NCBI GenBank assembly: GCA_002719335.1
Contig: PBHE01000027.1
Span: 1-32,516 of the forward strand
DNA: 32,516 nt
Source: Acidimicrobiaceae bacterium
GTDB taxonomy: Bacteria > Actinomycetota > Acidimicrobiia > Acidimicrobiales > Poriferisodalaceae
Reading direction: 5' to 3'
Part shown: one piece after another, positions 7,657 to 14,635 of the stretch
Numbering within the stretch: the stretch's first letter is position 1
Layout of the letters: each line of letters begins with the position of its first letter
Made by a program: the position numbers and the translations under genes
Notes under the pieces: generated by a model
What the model saw: the letters and a program-made list of their open reading frames with translations, nothing else
Databases searched by the model: none
Told to the model about the DNA's origin: nothing

Positions 7657-10034
7657 TGACTACAAGAAGTTTTGGCAAGGCGGTGCGTCGGACGGAGGAT
7701 CTGCGCCTTATCACCGGACAGGGCTCTTTTACAGACGATGCAGGCCCCAATGCCCTGTCGCTCGTAATGGTTCGCTCGCCCTACGCCAACGCCCGGGTGG
7801 TGTCTATTGATGTGTCAGAGGCAGAGCAACTCAACGGCGTAACAGCAATTCTGACCTATGAGGATCTGCCAGGCCGCCTCGCGGAGCCATTGCCATTGCT
7901 CATTCCTCATCCATCGCTATCAGCGCCTCGCACCCAACACATCCTTGCTAAGGACTATGTCCGCTATGTGGGTCAATCAGTAGTCGCCATCTTCGCGGCC
8001 GACCGTTACATCGGCGAGGACGCAGCCGAGCGAGTGATAGTTGAATACGAGCCCAAAGTCGCTGTTGTCGGAATCGACGGCGCACTCGGGCCAAACTTGG
8101 TCCACGACGATGTACCAAGAAATGTCGCGGCAGATCACTCTGAGCACGTAGGCGACGTCGATTCGGCATTAGCCGAAGCTCCACATGTACTCGAATTAGA
8201 TTTCGAAATGGAGCGGAGCATGGGTAGCGCCTTAGAGGGCCGAGCAAGTCACGCGACTTGGGACCGACACAGTCGAAAGCTTCGAATTCAAAACGCGACC
8301 CAGACGCCGACCAGTGTCCGCTTCGCTGTGGCCAACATCCTTGAGATACCTGATGAACAAGTCGAGGTTTTCGCGATCGATGTAGGCGGTGGCTTCGGAA
8401 CCAAGGTTATTCACCCCTGGCCCGAGGACATTCTCACTGCTTGGGGCGCGATGAACTACGAGAATTCGGTGAAATTTACAGAGGACCGAGTTGAGCACTT
8501 CATTTCATCATCGCACGAACGGGGACAACGTCATCATGCCAAAGTTGGCTTCGACGAAGAGGGCCGGCTCCTTGGCTTAGACGTCGATTTTGTCCATGAC
8601 AACGGCGCTTACACCCCGTATGGAATGATCGCGCCCCTCATCACCGCCACTCAGTTGCCTGGCCCCTACAGGCTCCCCAATTACCGAGTGCGCTTCAGGA
8701 GCGTCTACACCAACACCGTTCAGGTCACCCCGTACCGCGGAGCAGCACGGCCTCACGCTGTTTTCACGATGGAACGAACCATGGATCGCATCGCTGCCTT
8801 TCTCGGCATAGATCGAAGCGAGGTTAGACAGCGGAACTTCATACAACCTGACGAGTTTCCCTATGACCTCGGCATGATCTTTCAAGATGGCCGGCCAGCC
8901 ATCTACGACTCCGGGGACTACCCCGAAATGTTAAACAAGGCACTCTCAATGATCGAATGGGACAGCTTTGCTGAGCGACGCTCCGAAGCGCCACCGGGAA
9001 AGCGTCGCGGTATCGGTGTCGCATGTTACGTAGAGGGCACGGGGCTCGGCCCATACGAAGGAGGGCACGTCCGAGTAGAGACAGGTGGAAAAATACAAGT
9101 TTCAACAGGGCTTGCTTCCAGCGGACAGGGGCATCACACAGTCTTCGCTCAAATCGTCGCGGACGAACTTGGCGTTCCCTTCGAAGACGTAGAGGTGGTT
9201 ACTGGTGACACCCGCCGATTCCAGTACGCGGTCGGCACCTTTGCTTCGCGAGCTGCTGTAACAAGTGGCAATGCAGTTGCCGAGGCGGCGCGTCTGGTTA
9301 AGGAGAAGGCCATCGCGTTGGCTGCTGATGCTCTAGAGGCCAACCCAGAGGACCTAGAAATCGTTGACGGGCAAGTCCAAGTGAAGGGAACGCCCGTCCG
9401 CGCGATACCCCTTTCACAGGTAGCTGTACTCGCAAACCCTCTTCGCTACTCGTTTAGTGAGGCTGCTAGAGCCGCAACTCAGTTCGCCGGGAACGGGAGC
9501 TTTGACGAGCCACCGATCAAACCAGGTGAAGATCCTGGTCTTGAAGCGACCGGATGGTATTCACCGATCCGCGCCACATTCGCTAGTGGCACTCATGCCG
9601 TCGAAGTAGAAATAGATCTCGCCACCTCTGAAGTCGAGATTCTTCGCTATTGCGTTGTACACGACTGCGGGCGGATCATAAACCCATTGATAGTGGAGGG
9701 TCAGATCCATGGCGGAGTGGCACAAGGAATTGCCGGGGCACTTTATGAACAATTGGCCTACGACGAAGACGGCAACCTCCAGAATGCATCATTCATGGAT
9801 TTTCTAATGCCCTATTGCACCGAGATTCCAAAGATCGAGATTGACCATCTAGAAACACCGAGCCCACTAAACCCCTTAGGTATCAAAGGAGCGGGAGAGG
9901 CTGGCGTTATCCCTGTATCCGCGGTTATCGCGTCTGCCATCGAGGACGCTGAGGGTTTCGAAATCAACCAAATGCCACTGTTTCCGTCTGATCTTCATTC
10001 GATGCGATTGGCTTCGGGCCGCGAGCCCGCTTAG
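7656..10034 (+). CDS. Molybdenum hydroxylase large (Mo-binding) subunit, xanthine dehydrogenase/CoxL family
   Basis: The 792-residue subunit overlaps the small subunit by one base. Family landmarks in order are RRTEDLRLITGQGSF at the N-terminus, the VGGGFGTK molybdopterin loop near 243-251, PYRGAARP at about 359-366, the SGQGHHTVF cofactor segment near 490, HDCGRIINP near 670, and GIKGAGEAG near 740-748 with the catalytic Glu. The active-site loop is PYRGAARP, not the AYXCSFR loop that binds copper in genuine form I CO dehydrogenase, so it is not expected to oxidise CO. Known family reactions include xanthine, nicotinate, aldehyde and uracil/thymine oxidation. Because a barbiturase-family gene follows, uracil/thymine dehydrogenase activity (uracil to barbiturate) is the best guess, as in the oxidative pyrimidine pathway of Rhodococcus. 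No accessory cofactor-insertion genes (CoxD/XdhC type) are in the window. Confidence 0.93.
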   Translation: MTTRSFGKAVRRTEDLRLITGQGSFTDDAGPNALSLVMVRSPYANARVVSIDVSEAEQLNGVTAILTYEDLPGRLAEPLPLLIPHPSLSAPRTQHILAKDYVRYVGQSVVAIFAADRYIGEDAAERVIVEYEPKVAVVGIDGALGPNLVHDDVPRNVAADHSEHVGDVDSALAEAPHVLELDFEMERSMGSALEGRASHATWDRHSRKLRIQNATQTPTSVRFAVANILEIPDEQVEVFAIDVGGGFGTKVIHPWPEDILTAWGAMNYENSVKFTEDRVEHFISSSHERGQRHHAKVGFDEEGRLLGLDVDFVHDNGAYTPYGMIAPLITATQLPGPYRLPNYRVRFRSVYTNTVQVTPYRGAARPHAVFTMERTMDRIAAFLGIDRSEVRQRNFIQPDEFPYDLGMIFQDGRPAIYDSGDYPEMLNKALSMIEWDSFAERRSEAPPGKRRGIGVACYVEGTGLGPYEGGHVRVETGGKIQVSTGLASSGQGHHTVFAQIVADELGVPFEDVEVVTGDTRRFQYAVGTFASRAAVTSGNAVAEAARLVKEKAIALAADALEANPEDLEIVDGQVQVKGTPVRAIPLSQVAVLANPLRYSFSEAARAATQFAGNGSFDEPPIKPGEDPGLEATGWYSPIRATFASGTHAVEVEIDLATSEVEILRYCVVHDCGRIINPLIVEGQIHGGVAQGIAGALYEQLAYDEDGNLQNASFMDFLMPYCTEIPKIEIDHLETPSPLNPLGIKGAGEAGVIPVSAVIASAIEDAEGFEINQMPLFPSDLHSMRLASGREPA

Positions 10035-10073
10035 TCAAGCCAAGAAGGATGTTGCTTGGGTGCAATTTTGACT
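10033..10073 (+). other. Imperfect hairpin after the Mo-subunit stop codon
   Basis: Nested inverted repeats start at the stop codon: AGTCAA (10033-10038) pairs with TTGACT (10068-10073), and CCAAG (10040-10044) pairs with CTTGG (10055-10059) around a 10-base loop. There is no U-run directly after it. It lies in the only long gap of the plus operon (10035-10185) and could be a partial terminator, mRNA processing or stability element between the hydroxylase and amidohydrolase genes. Confidence 0.35.
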
Positions 10074-10172
10074 AGGGAAAAACTCATCAGGGTTGATGTC
10101 CGCGACAAATCTCAGACGCCTGGGAAACAGCCCAAATAAGATACCGATCTACGCTAAAACCTGGTCCAGACT

Positions 10173-10176
10173 GGAG
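10173..10176 (+). promoter_or_regulatory. Ribosome binding site supporting the ring-opening amidohydrolase start
   Basis: GGAG (within CTGGAG) lies 9 bases before the ATG at 10186. This start puts the first Lys-Ser pair at residues 39 and 81, close to family numbering. The frame extends upstream to 10093 (TTG/ATG), which would add about 30 residues without family similarity. Confidence 0.5.
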
Positions 10177-10185
10177 TTACCTCAC

Positions 10186-11289
10186 ATGCCATTCGCCGCC
10201 CATAAAGTGCTGCTTGGCGGAGTTTCGGACGCCAGCGGACTCCGGGACCTCATATCAGGACCCAATCTTGATGCGGATGACGTGATCGCGATCGTAGGAA
10301 AGACGGAAGGCAACGGAGGAGTCAACGACTACACCCGAATCTTGGCCGACCAGGCTTTTCGTTCCATTCTTCTGACTGCCGGGACGCGTTCTTTATCAGA
10401 GATAGACCAAATCCCTATGGCATGGTCAGGAGGAACAGACGGTGTGATAACACCGAACGCGGTCATCTTTTCTCAAACCTCACAGCCTCAAATACTCAAC
10501 GGTCCATCTCGAATGGCAGTGGGTATCTCAATGAGTGCACCCATCAAACCCGAGGACATTGGTAGGGCAAAGATGGTCACCACGATTGCTAAGGGGGTCG
10601 AGGACGCCATGTCGAAAGCCGGTATTTCGGACCCTAAAGATATTCATTTCGTCCAAACCAAAACGCCTTTACTCACCATGGAATCAATAGGTGACGCCAC
10701 GGCGCGGGGCGAAACGGTCTTCACCCACGAACCGCTGGAGTCCATGGCTATTTCAAATGGAACCGCGGCCCTCGGTATCGCTGTCGCTCTCGGCGAAATC
10801 AGCATGCCCACCCCAGAGCAGATTGGACACGATCTCGGCCTCTATTCCTCGGTTGCTTCTTGTTCGTCCGGAGTTGAGTTAGAACGCGGTCAAATAGTGG
10901 TTGTGGGCAACGCGCCCGGCGCAGGCGGAAGATTTAGGGTTGGTCACTCTGTGATGCAAGACGCAATCGATTCTGCGGCGGTTTATGAAGCAATTCGTAA
11001 CGCAGGCGTTCCCCTTTCTGACAAACCTTCCGCCGAGGAGCTACAGGGTCAAATAGTTCAGATTTTCGCGAAGGCCGAAGCCCACCCCGCGGGTCTTCTT
11101 CGCGGTTATCGCCAAGTAATGCTCAATGACTCAGATGTTCACCATCATCGACAAATCAAGGCTGCCGTCGGCGGTGTTATTGCCGCCGCCGTCGCTGATC
11201 CCGCAATCTTTGTTTCAGTCGCTGCTCTCCACCAAGGACCGCCGGGCGGCGGACCCGTAGCAGCAATCGTGGAGCTGCCAGGTGACTGA
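10186..11289 (+). CDS. Ring-opening amidohydrolase (barbiturase / cyanuric acid hydrolase family)
   Basis: This rare family hydrolyses cyclic imides: barbiturase makes ureidomalonate from barbiturate, and AtzD/TrzD opens cyanuric acid. With the start at 10186 the protein has 367 residues, as in the family (about 360-370). The three-fold repeated Lys/Ser active site is all there: Lys39 (VGKTEGNGGVNDYTR), Ser81 (AWSGGTDG), Lys159 (VQTKTPLL), Ser227 (SCSSGVELE), Lys296 (FAKAEAHP) and Ser344 (FVSVAALHQGPPGGGP). The HQGPPGGGP loop and Glu298 correspond to the C-terminal metal-site region described for this family. The Mo hydroxylase upstream favours barbiturase, because uracil/thymine dehydrogenases produce barbiturates; cyanurate hydrolase cannot be excluded by motif reading alone. 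The stop overlaps the next gene by 8 bases, which ties it to the AllFGH-like genes. An upstream ATG at 10096 is an alternative start. Confidence 0.9.
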   Translation: MPFAAHKVLLGGVSDASGLRDLISGPNLDADDVIAIVGKTEGNGGVNDYTRILADQAFRSILLTAGTRSLSEIDQIPMAWSGGTDGVITPNAVIFSQTSQPQILNGPSRMAVGISMSAPIKPEDIGRAKMVTTIAKGVEDAMSKAGISDPKDIHFVQTKTPLLTMESIGDATARGETVFTHEPLESMAISNGTAALGIAVALGEISMPTPEQIGHDLGLYSSVASCSSGVELERGQIVVVGNAPGAGGRFRVGHSVMQDAIDSAAVYEAIRNAGVPLSDKPSAEELQGQIVQIFAKAEAHPAGLLRGYRQVMLNDSDVHHHRQIKAAVGGVIAAAVADPAIFVSVAALHQGPPGGGPVAAIVELPGD

Positions 11290-11863
11290 GGTAGTCGCAG
11301 CGAGTCTCGCTCTACGCGATGCTTCGAATGATTCAATTATCATTCTTGAGCCTTGCAATGGTCCCCGCTTTCCAAACGGAGTAATTGCCGATTCTCAAGT
11401 AGTACTGCCGTTGAAAGCGCGAAGGTGGTGGGACCCCAATTGCCCTGTGTGTGAATTCGACGAGCAGAATGTGAGCGACTTCCTCGGTCAAACAAACCTA
11501 CCGACTCTTCCGCTATCGCCAGAAGCCTGCGTCGGATGGGGACCGGGTCTAACGCCTGGCGGTGACGACGTAGTCATGGGAATGTTGACAACGTTCCACG
11601 CGCTGGGAATGAAGAACTCCGCCCTTGACCTCTACCAGGCTTGCGATCATCGGGCAACAACCGAGTATTCGTTCACGTTGATTCGCTATGCCCATAAGGG
11701 TCAAGTGGCGCGCCCTGTCGTGCGGTTGATGGAAGCGTTGGCGGGTTTCGGGGATCTGGGCACGGCAATAGAGTCACTTTCTAATTTCGGCGCTACATCT
11801 GGTCTTTACCTGATGGAAGGCGTACGCCGGGCCATCAATGCTTCACACCGAAGGACGGATTGA
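11282..11863 (+). CDS. DUF2877 protein, AllH-like subunit of a putative carbamoyltransferase
   Basis: The 193-residue product starts at a GTG overlapping the amidohydrolase stop. The family signature GWGPGLTPGGDD is at residues 85-96 (usual form GLGPGLTPSGDD), and ATSGLYLMEGVRRAI near the C-terminus matches the conserved TSG...G end. In E. coli the DUF2877 protein AllH (YlbF) works with AllF and AllG as oxamate carbamoyltransferase, which splits oxalurate with phosphate into oxamate and carbamoyl phosphate. The same three families occur here consecutively, so a homologous three-subunit enzyme is expected. The protein is clearly shorter than E. coli AllH (about 270 residues); the missing part is at the N-terminus. 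A start further upstream would lie inside the amidohydrolase gene, so it looks like a naturally short form or a trimmed protein. Confidence 0.8.
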   Translation: MTEVVAASLALRDASNDSIIILEPCNGPRFPNGVIADSQVVLPLKARRWWDPNCPVCEFDEQNVSDFLGQTNLPTLPLSPEACVGWGPGLTPGGDDVVMGMLTTFHALGMKNSALDLYQACDHRATTEYSFTLIRYAHKGQVARPVVRLMEALAGFGDLGTAIESLSNFGATSGLYLMEGVRRAINASHRRTD

Positions 11864-11864
11864 T

Positions 11865-13229
11865 GTGATTCAACACGTTGAACTTCGAGAGGGCCTGTAT
11901 CGCGACTCCGTCACACTAATGCTGTTGAGCAAGGTCCTCTCTGAGGACCCCAAGATTTTTCAACCGATAGTCGCTATGGCGACGACGCTCAACATCGAAT
12001 TGGCGCAATCAGCCGGCTATGAGGTTCCGGAGGGATCCAACACTGACCTTCTGATTGCGTTTAGGACTGACGAGGACTCACCGCATCGCTGCCTTCAGTT
12101 AGTAGAGAAACTTTTGAACGAGCCGCTAGGCCTAGTCGAAACAAGAGAAGGGGCAGATCGAACTGCTACTTCGCTCGGAAGGACGATTAAGGACTATGGG
12201 GCTGAAGTCGCTCTTATTTCTGTTCCGGGCGAACACGCTGCCTATCAGGCAGTTGAAGCGATTGAGGCCGGAGCGCATCCGCTTATATTCAGTGACAACG
12301 TATCCATTGAATCCGAGCTGAATCTAAAAAAGCTCGCCGAACCCCTCGGGCTCATCGTTATGGGGCCAGACTGCGGGACCGTCATACTCGACGGAGTGGG
12401 CCTCGGATTTGCGAACGTCACAGCGGTTGGTCCGATAGGACTCGTTTCGGCATCAGGCACAGGGGCTCAACAAGTTCTGGTGTTATGTGATCAGGCGGCC
12501 GTCGGGGTTAGACACGTTTTAGGGCTCGGCGGAAGAGATCTCACCGATGACATCGGCGGAATATCAGCACTCACGGCACTTGGCATTCTTGATGAAGACC
12601 CCGCGATCGAGGTCATAGGACTTATCGCAAAGCGGATCGGGCCGGTAACACAAAAGTCACTCGAAGGGGTCTTATCCAACATGACCACACCAGTAGTTCA
12701 GATTCCCACGGAGGATCTCACCAGTGGAACTGCTCGCTTACTAACGGCCGCGCGATCTGAGTTACCTGAGTTACCCGTTTGGAAACCGACGCGAGCGCGG
12801 CGAAAGCGCACAGGCCGTCTTGTTGGCTTATTTAGCGGCGGCACGTTGGCACTGGAGTCCCAACGCATTGCGGAGGCCGCCGGATGGGAGGCAGAAATCG
12901 TGGACTTGGGAGCCGACGAATTCACAATCGGCCGGCCTCATCCCATGATCGACAACACACTCCGTTTGGAGAGGCTTGACGAAGTTGCCAAAGATAACTC
13001 CGTCGGCGCGGTCTTAATTGATGTGGTGCTCGGACATGGTGCCTCGGCCGACCCAGCTACGGAACTAGAAAGTGCAATCCGAAAAATCCAAGCTCCAGTA
13101 TTTGTTTCTCTGATCGGCACGCGCAACGATCCCCAAGACCGTGACAAACAGGCCAACGCTTTTGCCCAAGCTGGGGCAGAGGTCTTTCTGTCCAACGCAA
13201 ACGCGACACGAGCAGCGGTCATTCAATGA
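11865..13229 (+). CDS. FdrA/AllF-like protein (succinyl-CoA synthetase alpha-like fold)
   Basis: I place the start at the GTG at 11865, two bases after the AllH-like stop, because the protein then begins VIQHVELREGLYRDSVTLM, which lines up with the N-terminus of E. coli FdrA. An AAGGA at 11851-11855 lies upstream; an ATG at 11838 would add nine residues. The 454-residue chain has a Rossmann-like domain with IMGPDCGT near 165 and GLVSASGTGAQQ near 190, and a C-terminal ligase-type domain ending with a DVVLGHGASADPA segment. These resemble succinyl-CoA synthetase alpha, but FdrA proteins are not CoA ligases of the TCA cycle. E. coli AllF is one of three subunits of oxamate carbamoyltransferase. 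This protein is about 100 residues shorter than E. coli FdrA. It overlaps the AllG-like gene by 4 bases. Confidence 0.85.
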   Translation: MIQHVELREGLYRDSVTLMLLSKVLSEDPKIFQPIVAMATTLNIELAQSAGYEVPEGSNTDLLIAFRTDEDSPHRCLQLVEKLLNEPLGLVETREGADRTATSLGRTIKDYGAEVALISVPGEHAAYQAVEAIEAGAHPLIFSDNVSIESELNLKKLAEPLGLIVMGPDCGTVILDGVGLGFANVTAVGPIGLVSASGTGAQQVLVLCDQAAVGVRHVLGLGGRDLTDDIGGISALTALGILDEDPAIEVIGLIAKRIGPVTQKSLEGVLSNMTTPVVQIPTEDLTSGTARLLTAARSELPELPVWKPTRARRKRTGRLVGLFSGGTLALESQRIAEAAGWEAEIVDLGADEFTIGRPHPMIDNTLRLERLDEVAKDNSVGAVLIDVVLGHGASADPATELESAIRKIQAPVFVSLIGTRNDPQDRDKQANAFAQAGAEVFLSNANATRAAVIQ

Positions 13230-14635
13230 AGGCTCACAAAGAATCGAGGTTATTGAGGGAGCCGACAGTAGCGGCGGCGGGAGTTCGGCTTCTTTCAGAT
13301 GCTTTGCGTGCACAGGGGATTGCCGTCATCGATGCGTCGTGGGAGCCCCCGCCTGAAGGGGCCGCGCCGTCTCTCTCGCGAGTGGCCGCAGATCTACGTC
13401 GCTTAGAAGCAAATGAACGCGCAGTCCAAGCGATGATCGAATCGAAACCAGAGGTGGTCGGTGTCACGACCGCTGGTGATGCCTTGGGACTTGAGCCGCG
13501 ACAATTCCTCCATTCAGGCCCACCACTAACGTGGGAAGAGGCTTCAGGACCCTTGCGCGGTGCCCTTGTCGGCGCGCTGTTGCTAGAGGGCGAGGCGGAA
13601 AGCCCAGCCGATGCTTGGGAAATTTGTGAAAGGGACAGAATCGAACTGTTCCCGTGTCACAGCCGTGGCGCTGTGGGACCGATGGCCGGTGTAATTAGCG
13701 CGTCGATGCCTGTCTATGAGATACGCGACGAAGTGAACAATCACGTCACATACTCCAATCTCAACGAGGGACTCGGCAAAGTACTTCGCATGGGTTCCTA
13801 TTCGAACGAGGTGATTAAGAGACTCCGGTGGATGAAAACAAATTTGGCTCCAATCCTTGATGACGCTTTTAAACGACATGGGCCATTCGACGTGAGAGCT
13901 CTTCTTGCGCAGTCTCTTCAAATGGGCGATGAAGGGCATAACCGTAACCGAGCGGGTTCGGCATTATTCCTTCGGGAGATGGCGGCTCATATTGCCCAAT
14001 GTGATTACACCAACAGCGAGATCGCTCAAGTTTTCCAGTTCATCGATGGGAACGAACATTTCGTCCTGAACATGGTGATGCCCACAGCGAAGGCAGCTGC
14101 CGACGCCTCTCGAGACATACCAGGGTCGACAATGGTCGTTGCGATGGCTCGGAACGGCACGGAGTTCGGTATTCAGGTGAGCGGCGCTGGGGACCAATGG
14201 TTTACGGGCCCCGCAAATACACCTTCTGGTGTTTTATTCCCAGGGTTTTCGGATGTCGACATCAACCCAGATATTGGAGATTCGACCATCATGGAAACAT
14301 ACGGAATCGGGGGGTTCGCAATGGCATGTGCTCCCGCGATTGTCCGTTTCGTCGGAGGGTCAGCAGACTTGGCTCATCAAAAGACCCGACAAATGTACGA
14401 GATTACGCTCGCCGAGAATCCTTATCTACAGATCCCGTCAATGGATTTTCGGGGTACCCCCACTGGAATTGACGTCGCAAAAGTGGTTTCGACCCGGATA
14501 CTCCCGGCCATCAATACAGGAATGGCCGGGAAGGAAGCCGGCACCGGTCAGGTGGGGGCTGGACTAGTTCAGCCGCCGATGAGTTGTTTTGAGCAAGCGC
14601 TGGTTGCGGTCGCCAAATCAGGATTTGAGAAATGA
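13226..14635 (+). CDS. DUF1116 protein, AllG(YlbE)-like subunit of a putative carbamoyltransferase
   Basis: The 469-residue product begins at an ATG inside an ATGA overlap with the FdrA-like gene. DUF1116 landmarks are ANERAVQAMIESKPEVVGV near 60, the long conserved block LHSGPPLTWEEASGPLRGA followed by GALLLEGEA around 95-125, CHSRGAVGPMAGVISASMP around 150, and GDEGHNRNRAGSALFLREM in the middle, rich in polar residues that could form the active site. E. coli AllG (YlbE) has this family and acts with AllF and AllH. In E. coli the fourth partner is a carbamate kinase (AllK), and a carbamate kinase gene lies at 4548-5441 here. The protein is cytosolic, without signal peptide or membrane segments. 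It is translationally coupled to HyuA downstream, so the carbamoyltransferase and the ATP-dependent amidohydrolase are likely made together. Confidence 0.87.
   Translation: MKAHKESRLLREPTVAAAGVRLLSDALRAQGIAVIDASWEPPPEGAAPSLSRVAADLRRLEANERAVQAMIESKPEVVGVTTAGDALGLEPRQFLHSGPPLTWEEASGPLRGALVGALLLEGEAESPADAWEICERDRIELFPCHSRGAVGPMAGVISASMPVYEIRDEVNNHVTYSNLNEGLGKVLRMGSYSNEVIKRLRWMKTNLAPILDDAFKRHGPFDVRALLAQSLQMGDEGHNRNRAGSALFLREMAAHIAQCDYTNSEIAQVFQFIDGNEHFVLNMVMPTAKAAADASRDIPGSTMVVAMARNGTEFGIQVSGAGDQWFTGPANTPSGVLFPGFSDVDINPDIGDSTIMETYGIGGFAMACAPAIVRFVGGSADLAHQKTRQMYEITLAENPYLQIPSMDFRGTPTGIDVAKVVSTRILPAINTGMAGKEAGTGQVGAGLVQPPMSCFEQALVAVAKSGFEK

Noticed and set aside
6320-10034. Aerobic CO dehydrogenase (coxMSL)
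   Set aside because: The copper-binding AYXCSFR loop is absent and accessory cox genes are missing; gene neighbours favour a heterocycle hydroxylase.
10093-10185. Upstream extension of the ring-opening amidohydrolase from TTG/ATG near 10093-10096
   Set aside because: The added residues do not resemble the family N-terminus, and the ATG at 10186 has a ribosome site and gives family-like residue numbering. Kept as an alternative only.
11865-13229. Succinyl-CoA synthetase alpha subunit
   Set aside because: The fold is similar, but the N-terminal FdrA domain and the DUF2877/DUF1116 neighbours identify the FdrA/AllF family; no beta subunit is present.
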